Source: a virus. From it: a stretch of DNA of 24,392 nt. The notes below the pieces were generated by a model, which was not told the origin of the DNA, searched no databases, and saw only the letters and a program-made list of their open reading frames with translations. Made by a program: the position numbers and the translations under genes. The stretch is taken from IMG/VR virus record IMGVR_UViG_3300037042_000841, positions 1 to 24,392 of that record. One strand, written 5' to 3'. Below, in pieces: positions 16,838 through 22,845 of the stretch; position 1 is the stretch's first letter, and every line of letters begins with the position of its first letter.

Positions 16838-17152
16838 TTATTTTTTACGTTCTTTCTTACTTGTTTCGGAAGTTAAACCCCCTTTATTATTACGTGAGAA
16901 TGAGCGATTTTTAGTAGCTGATTCAATACGTACTCCATCTTTATTAGAACCACCTTTGGACAACGCTTTAACGTGAGCAATATCTTTCCCCTCTCGTTTA
17001 TCCGCTTCACCATTTTTGTTCTTATCTACGCCTGTTTTATCCATAGCGCGTCTAGCACGTTGCCTTTCCATACGGTTAGCTAACTCACCTCTAGCTACTT
17101 GCTGCTGGTATTCTTTTTTATAGGGTCTATCTTCTGGGTTTTTATATGCCAT
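16838..17152 (-). CDS. HNH-like small basic protein (104 aa)
   Basis: A Lys/Arg-rich 104-residue protein with KDIAHVKALSKGGSN (residues 57-70) and a later KNRSF (81-85). The spacing matches the DHxxPLxxGGxN...N pattern of HNH nucleases, but the first Asp is Ala (A59-H60), so it may be inactive or use another residue. Phage proteins of this shape are common near exonuclease genes. The start shares one base with the stop of the Cas4-like nuclease gene (TAATG), so they are coupled. A nicking nuclease or DNA-binding protein are both possible. Confidence 0.65.
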   Translation of the reverse strand: MAYKNPEDRPYKKEYQQQVARGELANRMERQRARRAMDKTGVDKNKNGEADKREGKDIAHVKALSKGGSNKDGVRIESATKNRSFSRNNKGGLTSETSKKERKK

Positions 17153-17820
17153 TATCTTCTAGTCCTCTCTCTGTAAAATTCACAATCAGTAATAGGGCAC
17201 CAACCACACAAAGGAGTAGGGTTAGCAGTCCAAACATTTCTATCGTAAGACATACTCATTCTAGCTAAATCAGGAGTAAATGCTAACCATAATTTATCTA
17301 TTTGTGTCCTACTGTACGCTTCAGGTACAAAGCTATTATGCACTATGAATAACAGCCCTGCTTTTATGTTCTGTACTTCTGGAAAATGTGCAAACGTCAT
17401 TAATGCCATAAGTTTTAACTGCTTTACATCTGGATACTTATTACTACCTGTTTTGTAGTCTATTATATAGGCAGTATCACCATGTACTATTAATAAATCT
17501 ACGATACCTCTAACCCATCTATCTTCAGCATCAAAAGCTATGGGGTGTCTGTCCTTACACAGAGCCATTTCATACTCCGTGTACTTAGTACCCTCTATGT
17601 CTATAAGGCTGTCTGTTACTGCTTGAAACTTAGCATAATTAACTGCTAATGGAGTTCCATCTTTCACATAGTCTTCTAGAGCCTTATGCACCTCAGTTCC
17701 ATAAGTCATAGCCTCAGATACTTTCTGTTCATAGTTCTTCAATACTTTTATTTGGTGGTACTGCTTTGGGCAGTTTAAGTATTGTTTTAAACCTGAAAAC
17801 GACCATGTGTAGCTACTCAT
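17152..17820 (-). CDS. Cas4/RecB-like PD-(D/E)XK exonuclease with Fe-S cysteines
   Basis: The 222-residue product has the RecB-family order of motifs: GxxVHKALE (H45), GIVDLL (D108), IIDYKTG (D121, K123) and VKQLKL (Q134). Cysteines C17 near the N-terminus and C205-x2-C208-x4-C213 near the C-terminus fit the Fe-S cluster staple of Cas4/AddB-type nucleases. It likely degrades or trims DNA ends during replication or recombination, or degrades host DNA. I chose ATG 17820 over the TTG at 17826 because GGAG sits six bases upstream of that ATG. No Cas1/Cas2 or CRISPR array is nearby, so a CRISPR role is not supported. Confidence 0.88.
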   Translation of the reverse strand: MSSYTWSFSGLKQYLNCPKQYHQIKVLKNYEQKVSEAMTYGTEVHKALEDYVKDGTPLAVNYAKFQAVTDSLIDIEGTKYTEYEMALCKDRHPIAFDAEDRWVRGIVDLLIVHGDTAYIIDYKTGSNKYPDVKQLKLMALMTFAHFPEVQNIKAGLLFIVHNSFVPEAYSRTQIDKLWLAFTPDLARMSMSYDRNVWTANPTPLCGWCPITDCEFYRERTRR

Positions 17821-17847
17821 TAACAACTCCTATATTGTTTAATGTCT

Positions 17848-17876
17848 ATTATAACATGACTTTTATTAACAGTCAC
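17848..17876 (-). promoter_or_regulatory. Sigma70-type promoter with extended -10
   Basis: On the minus strand there is a -35-like GTGACT (17871-17876), a 17-bp spacer, and a perfect TATAAT (17848-17853) preceded by TGT, making an extended -10 (TGTTATAAT). It overlaps the last codons of the polymerase gene and would start RNA near 17841, about 20 bases before the Cas4-like gene. Confidence 0.65.
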
Positions 17877-19755
17877 CATAACTATATCCTGAACTGAACT
17901 CACATGCTATAGGTAATCCCTTAGCCCAACTAGGTGGGGTAGACATAACACCTGCAATAAACTTTTCAGCTTCTTCTAATTCATCTTCTGGTACTACGCA
18001 TACAGCGGCATCGTGCACAGTTAAGGCTGGTTTATAACGCTCATTTATCTTTAGCATCTGTTCACCTACGATTATTCTAGCTAGAGCTTGAACAACATTT
18101 TCTACCAATGCCCCACCCCATATAGACTTCATACCCATACGTGATTTATATTGGTAGTAGCTTTTTACTTCTTCTGTGTACAGGTGTAGGTCTGGGTACT
18201 GTATATATAAACCGTTAGGTAGTTGTATTCCTTTTTTAGTTACTAGTAAGCACTTGTTCTTTCCATAGTAATAGTCTTTTCTAGCAGTTTTTTCCCCCGC
18301 AAAGTTTGTATACTCCCAATTAGCAAGATTTTTTATTACCATATCTCCGTCTTTCCATAGAGATATAATCTTATCATTAGTCTCTCTATATAATCTTACT
18401 ATACCCTCACATTCCTCTAATGGTAGGTCAGCTCCGGGGGGTTGGGTCTTTAAAGTGTGTTGTAATTTAGCCGCACCTGTACCAAACCCAAGTCCTAAAA
18501 TACAAGTTTTACCAACAAAACGCTCAATAGGGTTTGCTTTGCTAATAGTTTTATCATATATCTTAGAAGCAAAGATAGAGTACACGTCCTCTTCGTTGGC
18601 AAATTGTTCTGTTACATCATCTTGCCCAGCTAACCAAGCTAACACCCTAGCCTCAATCTGTGAAGAATCGCAGTTAATAACTATATAACCATCTTCAGCC
18701 ATAATAGAGTTCTTCAGAGCTTTCTTTTTCTTATCCCTACTAGGTAAATTCTGTGCATTAATAGCGTCTAAGCCACTCCATCTTCCAGTATGCGCGCCGT
18801 AGTATTTTAATGGGATAGGTAAATAGCCCTTATTTCGTGCGCCAATACCTATAAAGCGTTCTAGCCTTGATTCTTCTATCGTAGACTTAGTACCAAGCCT
18901 TACTGTACATAGTTGCTGTATGAATAAGTTTTGGTTCTCAGATAACTCTATAAAACCCAAATCATTCTTAGCTAAGGCATAAGTTTCTTTGCCAGTAGTA
19001 TTGCTCGTTTTCATAGGAGGTTTAATTCCTAGCTCAACTAATAGTTCTGCAAATTGTTTATTACTAGCTAACTTTTTACGTACTTCCTCGTCTGTATCGC
19101 AGTTAAGTTTTTCTTTTAAAGAGCTAAGCATCATCTGCTTTTCTTCTACAACTTCGTCTAGCCTTTCAACTAACATGGCATCATCGACTTTAAATACAGG
19201 GAATATAAACATCCTCAAAGTCATATCAATTAAGCTAAGTTCGTCTTTTGGAAAGTCAGCTATTAGTATTTTATATAATTCAAATGTAATATCGACATCG
19301 TTTATGCAATAGTCGGCATAGTTTTTCAATTCAACGCTAGTAAAGTCTTTTCTACGTTTACCTTTTGCATCATTTACTTCTGTACCTTTTTCATTTAGCC
19401 CGTATCTAATTGCTAATGATGCCAGTGATCCACCCACATCTACACCATGATGCGCTCTAGCCATACTAAGTGTATCTATATATAACTCAGGCTCTATTCC
19501 TAGTATCCATTTGAGTATAGCGCCGTCAAACATTGTGTTATGGCACACAAGAATAGAGTTAGCCCAGTCATACTTAGCTAGAGATACTTTTAATTCTTCA
19601 TGTGTACCTGTATGCCACTCTGTCTGAGCGCCGCCTACCTTTATACCTACACCTATAATCTCAAATCTTTTATCTCTAATATATTCTTCAGTAGTTTGCT
19701 TTCTTAATGTATAGCCCTGCGCCCAATAAGTTTCAAAATCCAAAGTTATAATCAT
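17866..19755 (-). CDS. Family A DNA polymerase with 3'-5' exonuclease
   Basis: A 629-residue phage replicative polymerase. Exonuclease motifs: DFE (D6, E8), HNTMFD (N73, D77) and YCIND (Y149, D153). Polymerase motifs: A, INCDSSQIEARV (D363); B, R412-FVG-K416-TCI-L420-GLG-F424; and C, LTVHDAAV (D582). There is no 5' nuclease domain. Aligned to T7 (R518...K522...Y526...Y530) and E. coli Pol I (F762), the fourth helix-O position is Leu420, and the Glu that usually follows the motif C Asp is Ala583. Leu at the 762 position is known from environmental phage polymerases. The start overlaps the upstream 77-residue gene by ATGA. Confidence 0.95.
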   Translation of the reverse strand: MIITLDFETYWAQGYTLRKQTTEEYIRDKRFEIIGVGIKVGGAQTEWHTGTHEELKVSLAKYDWANSILVCHNTMFDGAILKWILGIEPELYIDTLSMARAHHGVDVGGSLASLAIRYGLNEKGTEVNDAKGKRRKDFTSVELKNYADYCINDVDITFELYKILIADFPKDELSLIDMTLRMFIFPVFKVDDAMLVERLDEVVEEKQMMLSSLKEKLNCDTDEEVRKKLASNKQFAELLVELGIKPPMKTSNTTGKETYALAKNDLGFIELSENQNLFIQQLCTVRLGTKSTIEESRLERFIGIGARNKGYLPIPLKYYGAHTGRWSGLDAINAQNLPSRDKKKKALKNSIMAEDGYIVINCDSSQIEARVLAWLAGQDDVTEQFANEEDVYSIFASKIYDKTISKANPIERFVGKTCILGLGFGTGAAKLQHTLKTQPPGADLPLEECEGIVRLYRETNDKIISLWKDGDMVIKNLANWEYTNFAGEKTARKDYYYGKNKCLLVTKKGIQLPNGLYIQYPDLHLYTEEVKSYYQYKSRMGMKSIWGGALVENVVQALARIIVGEQMLKINERYKPALTVHDAAVCVVPEDELEEAEKFIAGVMSTPPSWAKGLPIACEFSSGYSYGDC

Positions 19756-19985
19756 AAATACCCTAAAGCGTTAGCTATCCATACTAAGTTAGTACCAATA
19801 AACCCTGAGAGTATGAAGTTCTGTATTCTAATTAGAGTCATAAATCTAGCGGCGGCTAATTCTAATAGCCATATTTCTTCCTCAAACTTTCCTGAGTCTT
19901 CCATATCATCTACGATACTAAATAGCCCACCTATAATTGCCTTAGTAGGCATCGACGGTTCTTCTCTTACTGTTCTTTTTTTCAT
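19752..19985 (-). CDS. Small protein with hydrophobic C-terminus (77 aa)
   Basis: A basic N-terminus is followed by an acidic central helix and a hydrophobic C-terminal stretch (NFILSGFIGTNLVWIANALGY, about residues 56-76) that could be a membrane segment. I recognise no family. It overlaps the polymerase start by ATGA, and AAAGG for its own ATG lies in the last codons of the preceding 48-residue gene. Position suggests a co-expressed early or replication gene. Confidence 0.6.
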   Translation of the reverse strand: MKKRTVREEPSMPTKAIIGGLFSIVDDMEDSGKFEEEIWLLELAAARFMTLIRIQNFILSGFIGTNLVWIANALGYL

Positions 19986-19989
19986 TGTA

Positions 19990-20136
19990 TTACCTTTGAT
20001 GTTTAATTATGTTATCGCCCCAAAGTTCTGACTCTTTATAACACTCAGTGCATATCTTTAAGTTAAGTGAGTAGTATTGTCGGAACCTTGTACACTTATG
20101 TGGAGGACAAAACCATCTCTTAATTAAGGCCCTCAT
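19990..20136 (-). CDS. Tiny Cys-rich, zinc-finger-like protein (48 aa)
   Basis: The ATG at 20136 has a strong AGGAG five bases upstream, so I prefer it to a longer frame reaching 20217, which would overlap the preceding gene by almost 100 bases. The product has CPPHKC (C10, C15) and CTEC (C29, C32), which together could bind zinc, with basic residues around them. Such small zinc-ribbon proteins are frequent in phage early regions; the function is unknown. The start overlaps the end of the 75-residue gene by 17 bases. Confidence 0.6.
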   Translation of the reverse strand: MRALIKRWFCPPHKCTRFRQYYSLNLKICTECYKESELWGDNIIKHQR

Positions 20137-20347
20137 TACGTCTCCTAATGTGCTCATCAACTGATTTATCGTACCCTGCAATCTGTTCCGCAGTGGTTGC
20201 GCAGGTTGATCTAACAAACTTATACCGATAGGAGTCTAGTTTTAATTCCTCTATCTCAGCTTTCAACTCTGCTATCTCATCCTGTAGTGCGGTAATCTTT
20301 TTTAATTGCCTTAAAAATAAGTCGTAATCGCCATCACCTTCAATCAT
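20120..20347 (-). CDS. Coiled-coil small phage protein (75 aa)
   Basis: Residues about 10-40 form a heptad-like Leu/Ile/Glu/Lys coiled coil (LQDEIAELKAEIEELK), then a DSYRYKFVRS motif and a C-terminal VDEHIRRR. I have seen the YRY..R and D..VD..I..R elements in small phage proteins of unknown role. The ATG at 20347 forms TGATG with the stop of the DUF3310 gene and has GGAGG upstream; an in-frame GTG one codon earlier is less likely. Confidence 0.7.
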   Translation of the reverse strand: MIEGDGDYDLFLRQLKKITALQDEIAELKAEIEELKLDSYRYKFVRSTCATTAEQIAGYDKSVDEHIRRRNEGLN

Positions 20348-20691
20348 CACTCCTCCGAGGCTTCTAGTATGTTAATCCTACGGTTTAAGTAGTATTGTGC
20401 TTTCTTTAAGTCTTCCAACTTACTTATCTTGTATCCTGCACGAGACACATACTTAATCACATTAGCAAGGCAGTAGTCTTTATCCAAACCTTTAGCTTCT
20501 ATATAGTCTATTGTCTCAACGCCACCATGTGTGTAGTGGCTAGGGCTATTGATAGGGTCAGGCTTGGCACTCTCTTTTATTTTCCACATAGGTTGTACTG
20601 TGGTTTCTTCATTTATCATTTTATAGTCCTCGTATTGTTTAGGGTAGCACCAAAGATTTATAGGGGGGAATATGAAGTCAGCCCATTTCAT
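20347..20691 (-). CDS. DUF3310 protein, T7 gp1.7-like
   Basis: Residues about 48-108 match the DUF3310 pattern: INSPSHYTHGGVETIDYIEAKG, then ANVIKYVSRAGYK and LEDLKKAQYYLNRRI. The family includes T7 gp1.7, a nucleotide kinase-like protein involved in dTMP/dGMP metabolism, so a nucleotide role is possible but unproven here. The first 24 residues (an aromatic segment before a second Met) are not part of the family core. A second ATG at 20619 has GAGG upstream. I keep ATG 20691 because it forms an ATGA overlap with the 23-codon gene before it. Confidence 0.82.
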   Translation of the reverse strand: MKWADFIFPPINLWCYPKQYEDYKMINEETTVQPMWKIKESAKPDPINSPSHYTHGGVETIDYIEAKGLDKDYCLANVIKYVSRAGYKISKLEDLKKAQYYLNRRINILEASEE

Positions 20692-20759
20692 TTTCTTTTA
20701 GGTACTTTTTTTAATAATCTTTTTTCATATTGTTTTAAAAGAAAGTTTGTGTAGCTCAT
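20688..20759 (-). CDS. Tiny basic ORF (23 aa) linked at both ends
   Basis: An ATG at 20759 shares one base with the upstream gene's stop (TGATG), and its TGA overlaps the next start by ATGA, so the frame exactly bridges two neighbours. The product begins MSYTNFLLKQYEKR and ends in a Lys/Arg-rich tail. Too short to assign a function; it may be a small peptide or only a translation-coupling leader. Confidence 0.45.
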   Translation of the reverse strand: MSYTNFLLKQYEKRLLKKVPKRK

Positions 20760-20956
20760 CACCATCCACTCCTCTCTGCACTCTCAGTACATTCTTTACT
20801 ACACCATCGCCTACCATCCGATACAGGGGCATCACACTCCCAACATTGTCCTGACTCGTTAGGAAAGATGTCTAATTTAGTGCCTTTCGCAATGGCTATT
20901 TGCTTATCTAGGATAAGCTGTGCCTGGTCATTGGCTTTGTCTGCTATGTCAGCCAT
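20759..20956 (-). CDS. Small TraR/DksA-like zinc-finger protein (65 aa)
   Basis: The N-terminus MADIADKANDQAQ is followed by a helix, then C38-x2-C41-x10-C52-x3-C56, the arrangement of a C4-type zinc finger as in small TraR/DksA-like phage proteins. Proteins of that family can bind RNA polymerase through its secondary channel, so a transcriptional role is possible; here it is inference. I start at the ATG 20956 (GAGAAG upstream) and not the GTG four codons earlier. The last base pairs overlap the 23-codon gene. Confidence 0.65.
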   Translation of the reverse strand: MADIADKANDQAQLILDKQIAIAKGTKLDIFPNESGQCWECDAPVSDGRRWCSKECTESAERSGW

Positions 20957-21044
20957 AACTCTTCTCACACGCTCGGAATGGATTTCGCAGGGATATAGTT
21001 ATTACCCATGCCGTTCTTTGCTTATTAGTTTTTTTGTTTGCCAT
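20949..21044 (-). CDS. Possible tiny ORF (31 aa)
   Basis: An ATG at 21044 opens a 31-residue basic frame (MANKKTNKQRTAWVITISL...) that ends eight bases inside the next gene's start. It fills space between two supported genes, but it has only a weak upstream GAG and no recognisable family, so it may be a chance frame. Confidence 0.3.
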   Translation of the reverse strand: MANKKTNKQRTAWVITISLRNPFRACEKSYG

Positions 21045-21047
21045 ATC

Positions 21048-21179
21048 TCAACAATGTGCTAATAAAGTAGCGTTAAATATTATTGACATAATAAGTAAGG
21101 CTGTTAGTATCACACCATACACATAGTATTTTGTAGCTCGTTTTTCACTTTCATCTGCATTATAAAATCTCATCTTCAT
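21048..21179 (-). CDS. Small single-pass membrane protein (43 aa)
   Basis: The charged N-terminus ([14 protein letters not shown]) is followed by a hydrophobic helix of about 22 residues (YVYGVILTALLIMSIIFNAT), giving one predicted membrane segment with the positive N-terminus probably inside. It overlaps the end of the 56-residue gene by 20 bases. A nearby internal ATG two codons later is an alternative start. Function unknown; small membrane proteins are common in phage early regions. Confidence 0.5.
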   Translation of the reverse strand: MKMRFYNADESEKRATKYYVYGVILTALLIMSIIFNATLLAHC

Positions 21180-21330
21180 CACCATTTTCAAGTTTTAAAA
21201 TGTCAGCTAGTATAGCATAATACCCACAATAGGACAGGCAAGCTTCATATGAGCCATCATGAGTGTCCTCCCAACCGTTGCACTTAGCCTTTGCAACTGC
21301 AGCTTTAGCTTGTAGCTCTTCTTTATTCAT
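21160..21330 (-). CDS. Small phage protein (56 aa)
   Basis: ATG 21330 has a very strong GGGAGGT six bases upstream and overlaps the alpha-CTD gene's stop by ATGA, so the start is well supported. The product has an Ala/Lys helix, then [23 protein letters not shown] and an acidic end. The three cysteines might bind metal. I do not recognise a family. It was too short for usual gene-length cut-offs. Confidence 0.65.
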   Translation of the reverse strand: MNKEELQAKAAVAKAKCNGWEDTHDGSYEACLSYCGYYAILADILKLENGDEDEIL

Positions 21331-21737
21331 AACTTACCTCCCTTTAAAGTTAAACCCTTAGCAGCAAGTACGTCTTTTATCTCTTTTAAAGAATGCTTAC
21401 CTAAGTTTTGTGTACACAGCATTTGGTTTTCCGTACGTTGCACTAAGTCTTCAATAGTAATTATATTCTCCGACTCAAAACAGTTCCGTACACGGGTCCG
21501 TACACGGGTAGTGAATAACATATCTGACACCAGTGCCTTAAGATAAGGGTTATGGGGCTCTTCTGTTGTCCTAGCTCGTTCCTCTAGCATTGCATCTGCG
21601 TAGGCGTAAGCTGACTTAGTTAGTGCGTCCTTATTCTTCTCTTCCTTACCATGAAGCCGTGCCTCTGGGTCCCAACCTAGAAATTGAATCATCCCTTGCA
21701 GTGCAGCTATAGCTATCTTATCTCTTAACTTACTCAT
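21327..21737 (-). CDS. RNA polymerase alpha C-terminal-domain homologue fused to phage domain
   Basis: A 136-residue two-part protein. Residues 4-55 carry the LRDxxAxxAxQG...AYxxADAMLxE pattern also seen in the nearby 80-residue gene. Residues 74-131 align without gaps to the E. coli RpoA C-terminal domain from its residue 260 on; in the part from IEDLVQRTE to GLTL I count 26 of 37 identities by hand. Residues that contact UP-element DNA are largely kept: R82 (R265), N85 (N268), C86 (C269), G113 (G296), S116 (S299), E119 (E302); K298 is His115. The alpha N-terminal domain is missing, so it cannot join RNA polymerase as a normal alpha subunit. It may bind promoter DNA or activators as a decoy or adaptor. 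I start at ATG 21737 (GGAG upstream). Confidence 0.85.
   Translation of the reverse strand: MSKLRDKIAIAALQGMIQFLGWDPEARLHGKEEKNKDALTKSAYAYADAMLEERARTTEEPHNPYLKALVSDMLFTTRVRTRVRNCFESENIITIEDLVQRTENQMLCTQNLGKHSLKEIKDVLAAKGLTLKGGKL
21486..21509 (-). repeat. 12-bp tandem duplication in alpha-CTD gene
   Basis: Two exact adjacent 12-bp copies code TRVR twice, placing extra arginines immediately before the conserved N85-C86 pair in the DNA-contacting first helix. Confidence 0.9.
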
Positions 21738-21981
21738 CTCTTTTCTCCATACCAATAGGTGCATTGACCTCTTTCATATAATCTAAAACCGCTTGTGCTA
21801 AAACACTTTTATTATCTTGTCTCATACATAGCACTAGGCGTTTTATATTATCTTGTTGTATATCAAATTCAAGCTGCTCTAAAAAGGCTTTAAACACTCC
21901 AAAGTTCTCTTGCTCATGGTTAAAGTCAATAACCCATCTATCATGTTCGGTGCGATAGTTTAGTATTATTTGGTTACTCAT
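21730..21981 (-). CDS. Small phage protein (83 aa)
   Basis: The protein reads as alternating strands and helices (WVIDFNHE near the start, then an amphipathic [21 protein letters not shown] helix and a C-terminal [11 protein letters not shown]). No family recognised. ATG 21981 overlaps the previous gene's stop by eight bases (ATGAGTAA); a longer frame to 22038 would run deep into that gene. Its own end, KRDE-stop, forms the same eight-base overlap with the alpha-CTD gene. Confidence 0.6.
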   Translation of the reverse strand: MSNQIILNYRTEHDRWVIDFNHEQENFGVFKAFLEQLEFDIQQDNIKRLVLCMRQDNKSVLAQAVLDYMKEVNAPIGMEKRDE

Positions 21982-22216
21982 CTCTTTTACCCTTCTCTGC
22001 CAGCATTGCGTCTGCCATTTCATAAGCCGTAAGTGCAATCCTTCTTGTATCTTCCCAAGTTGGCCTACTTACCACTACCCCTTGCATAGCCAAGCCAGCA
22101 AAGCGGTCTCGTAGAGATATAGTATTTTTACCCATTGCTCTAGTTAAAACCCTTTCTATAAATATTTCATGCTCTAGTATATTTATTTCTTTCTCTAAAT
22201 CTTTCTTACTTGTCAT
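21974..22216 (-). CDS. Small phage protein with AYxxADAML domain (80 aa)
   Basis: An N-terminal Glu/Lys/Ile helix (about residues 5-30) precedes LRDRFAGLAMQG and TAYEMADAMLAE, a short helical domain frequent in phage early proteins and shared with the alpha-CTD fusion two genes downstream. Function unknown. The start ATG overlaps the preceding stop (TAATG) and has GGAGG six bases upstream, coded by the preceding gene's C-terminal tail. Confidence 0.7.
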   Translation of the reverse strand: MTSKKDLEKEINILEHEIFIERVLTRAMGKNTISLRDRFAGLAMQGVVVSRPTWEDTRRIALTAYEMADAMLAEKGKRDE

Positions 22217-22452
22217 TACTCACCTCCAATGCCGTGCATATCTTCTGCAAACTTAACACCTTTTACAAAAGCTTCTCTCGTAACATTAAACATTGACTGA
22301 TTACCCTCGCTTATTTGTTGGGGGGTTAAAGGCTCACACTCAGGTTGGGCGAGGAGTTCTTGTATTTCTTTGAGTAGTTCATTGCTGATAAAGAAATCAC
22401 CTCTGTTATCACCTTCCGCTAATCTTCTTAACAAATCCATTTCTTTACTCAT
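22216..22452 (-). CDS. Small phage protein, HGIGGE-tail paralogue B (78 aa)
   Basis: The pattern MSKExxLL...LLAQPExxPLTPQQI...AFVKGVKFAEDMHGIGGE parallels the gene just upstream in the same order, so the two look like diverged tandem duplicates. The I...F.xG/A..AExxHGI end is known in phage proteins without assigned function. Strong GGAGG before its ATG, which overlaps the preceding stop as ATGA. Confidence 0.7.
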   Translation of the reverse strand: MSKEMDLLRRLAEGDNRGDFFISNELLKEIQELLAQPECEPLTPQQISEGNQSMFNVTREAFVKGVKFAEDMHGIGGE

Positions 22453-22682
22453 TCCCCACCTCCAATGCCGTGATGTTTTTCAGCGTCTCGAAATCCCCAA
22501 ATGTATTCTTGATTATCCATATCAGAAGCGTCTCTACCGTACAATATTTTTATCTGCCTATCACTCAAAGGTCCACGCTCAGGTTGGTTAAGTAGCTTTT
22601 GAATTGCAACTATTAAATGCATATCCTGAACATAGGCAAAATTCTCAACAACTTTCTCTAGCAATTCTCTTTCTCTACTCAT
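22449..22682 (-). CDS. Small phage protein, HGIGGGE-tail paralogue A (77 aa)
   Basis: Begins MSRERELLEK, carries IQKLLNQPERGPLSDRQI in the middle and ends AEKHHGIGGGE, the same layout as the next gene. I start at ATG 22682, which has GGAGG six bases upstream and overlaps the previous stop by ATGAGTAG; a longer frame to 22712 has no such support. No function known. Confidence 0.7.
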   Translation of the reverse strand: MSRERELLEKVVENFAYVQDMHLIVAIQKLLNQPERGPLSDRQIKILYGRDASDMDNQEYIWGFRDAEKHHGIGGGE

Positions 22683-22845
22683 CACACACCTCCTCAACTT
22701 CAGCATTAGCACCTATGTGTACAAGAGCGTCACCTAAATAACACCTAGAGTACATACCATCTATACGCTCAAGCGTGAACACAGTTTGGCTATCATCATC
22801 AACTAAAGTAAATCTACTATCTCTTGGTAATTCATATAATTTCAT
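22675..22845 (-). CDS. Small phage protein (56 aa)
   Basis: ATG 22845 has GGAG six bases upstream. The product begins MKLYELPRDSRFTLVDDDSQ, holds FTLERIDGMYSRCY and ends with an acidic tail; the L-P-R-x-S-x-F...DGMYSxC layout occurs in small phage proteins of unknown role. It overlaps both neighbours (ATGA at its start, ATGAGTAG at its end). Too short for ordinary gene-length cut-offs, but well supported by these signals. Confidence 0.65.
   Translation of the reverse strand: MKLYELPRDSRFTLVDDDSQTVFTLERIDGMYSRCYLGDALVHIGANAEVEEVCDE

Noticed and set aside
17152-17820. Cas4-like nuclease as part of a CRISPR adaptation module
   Set aside because: No Cas1, Cas2 or array in the window; the gene sits in a phage replication module.
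19990-20217. Longer 75-residue form of the zinc-finger-like gene
   Set aside because: It would overlap the upstream coiled-coil gene by nearly 100 bases, and the ATG at 20136 has a strong AGGAG.
21083-21110. Plus-strand TTGACA as a promoter
   Set aside because: No acceptable -10 hexamer at 16-18 bp, and no plus-strand gene follows.
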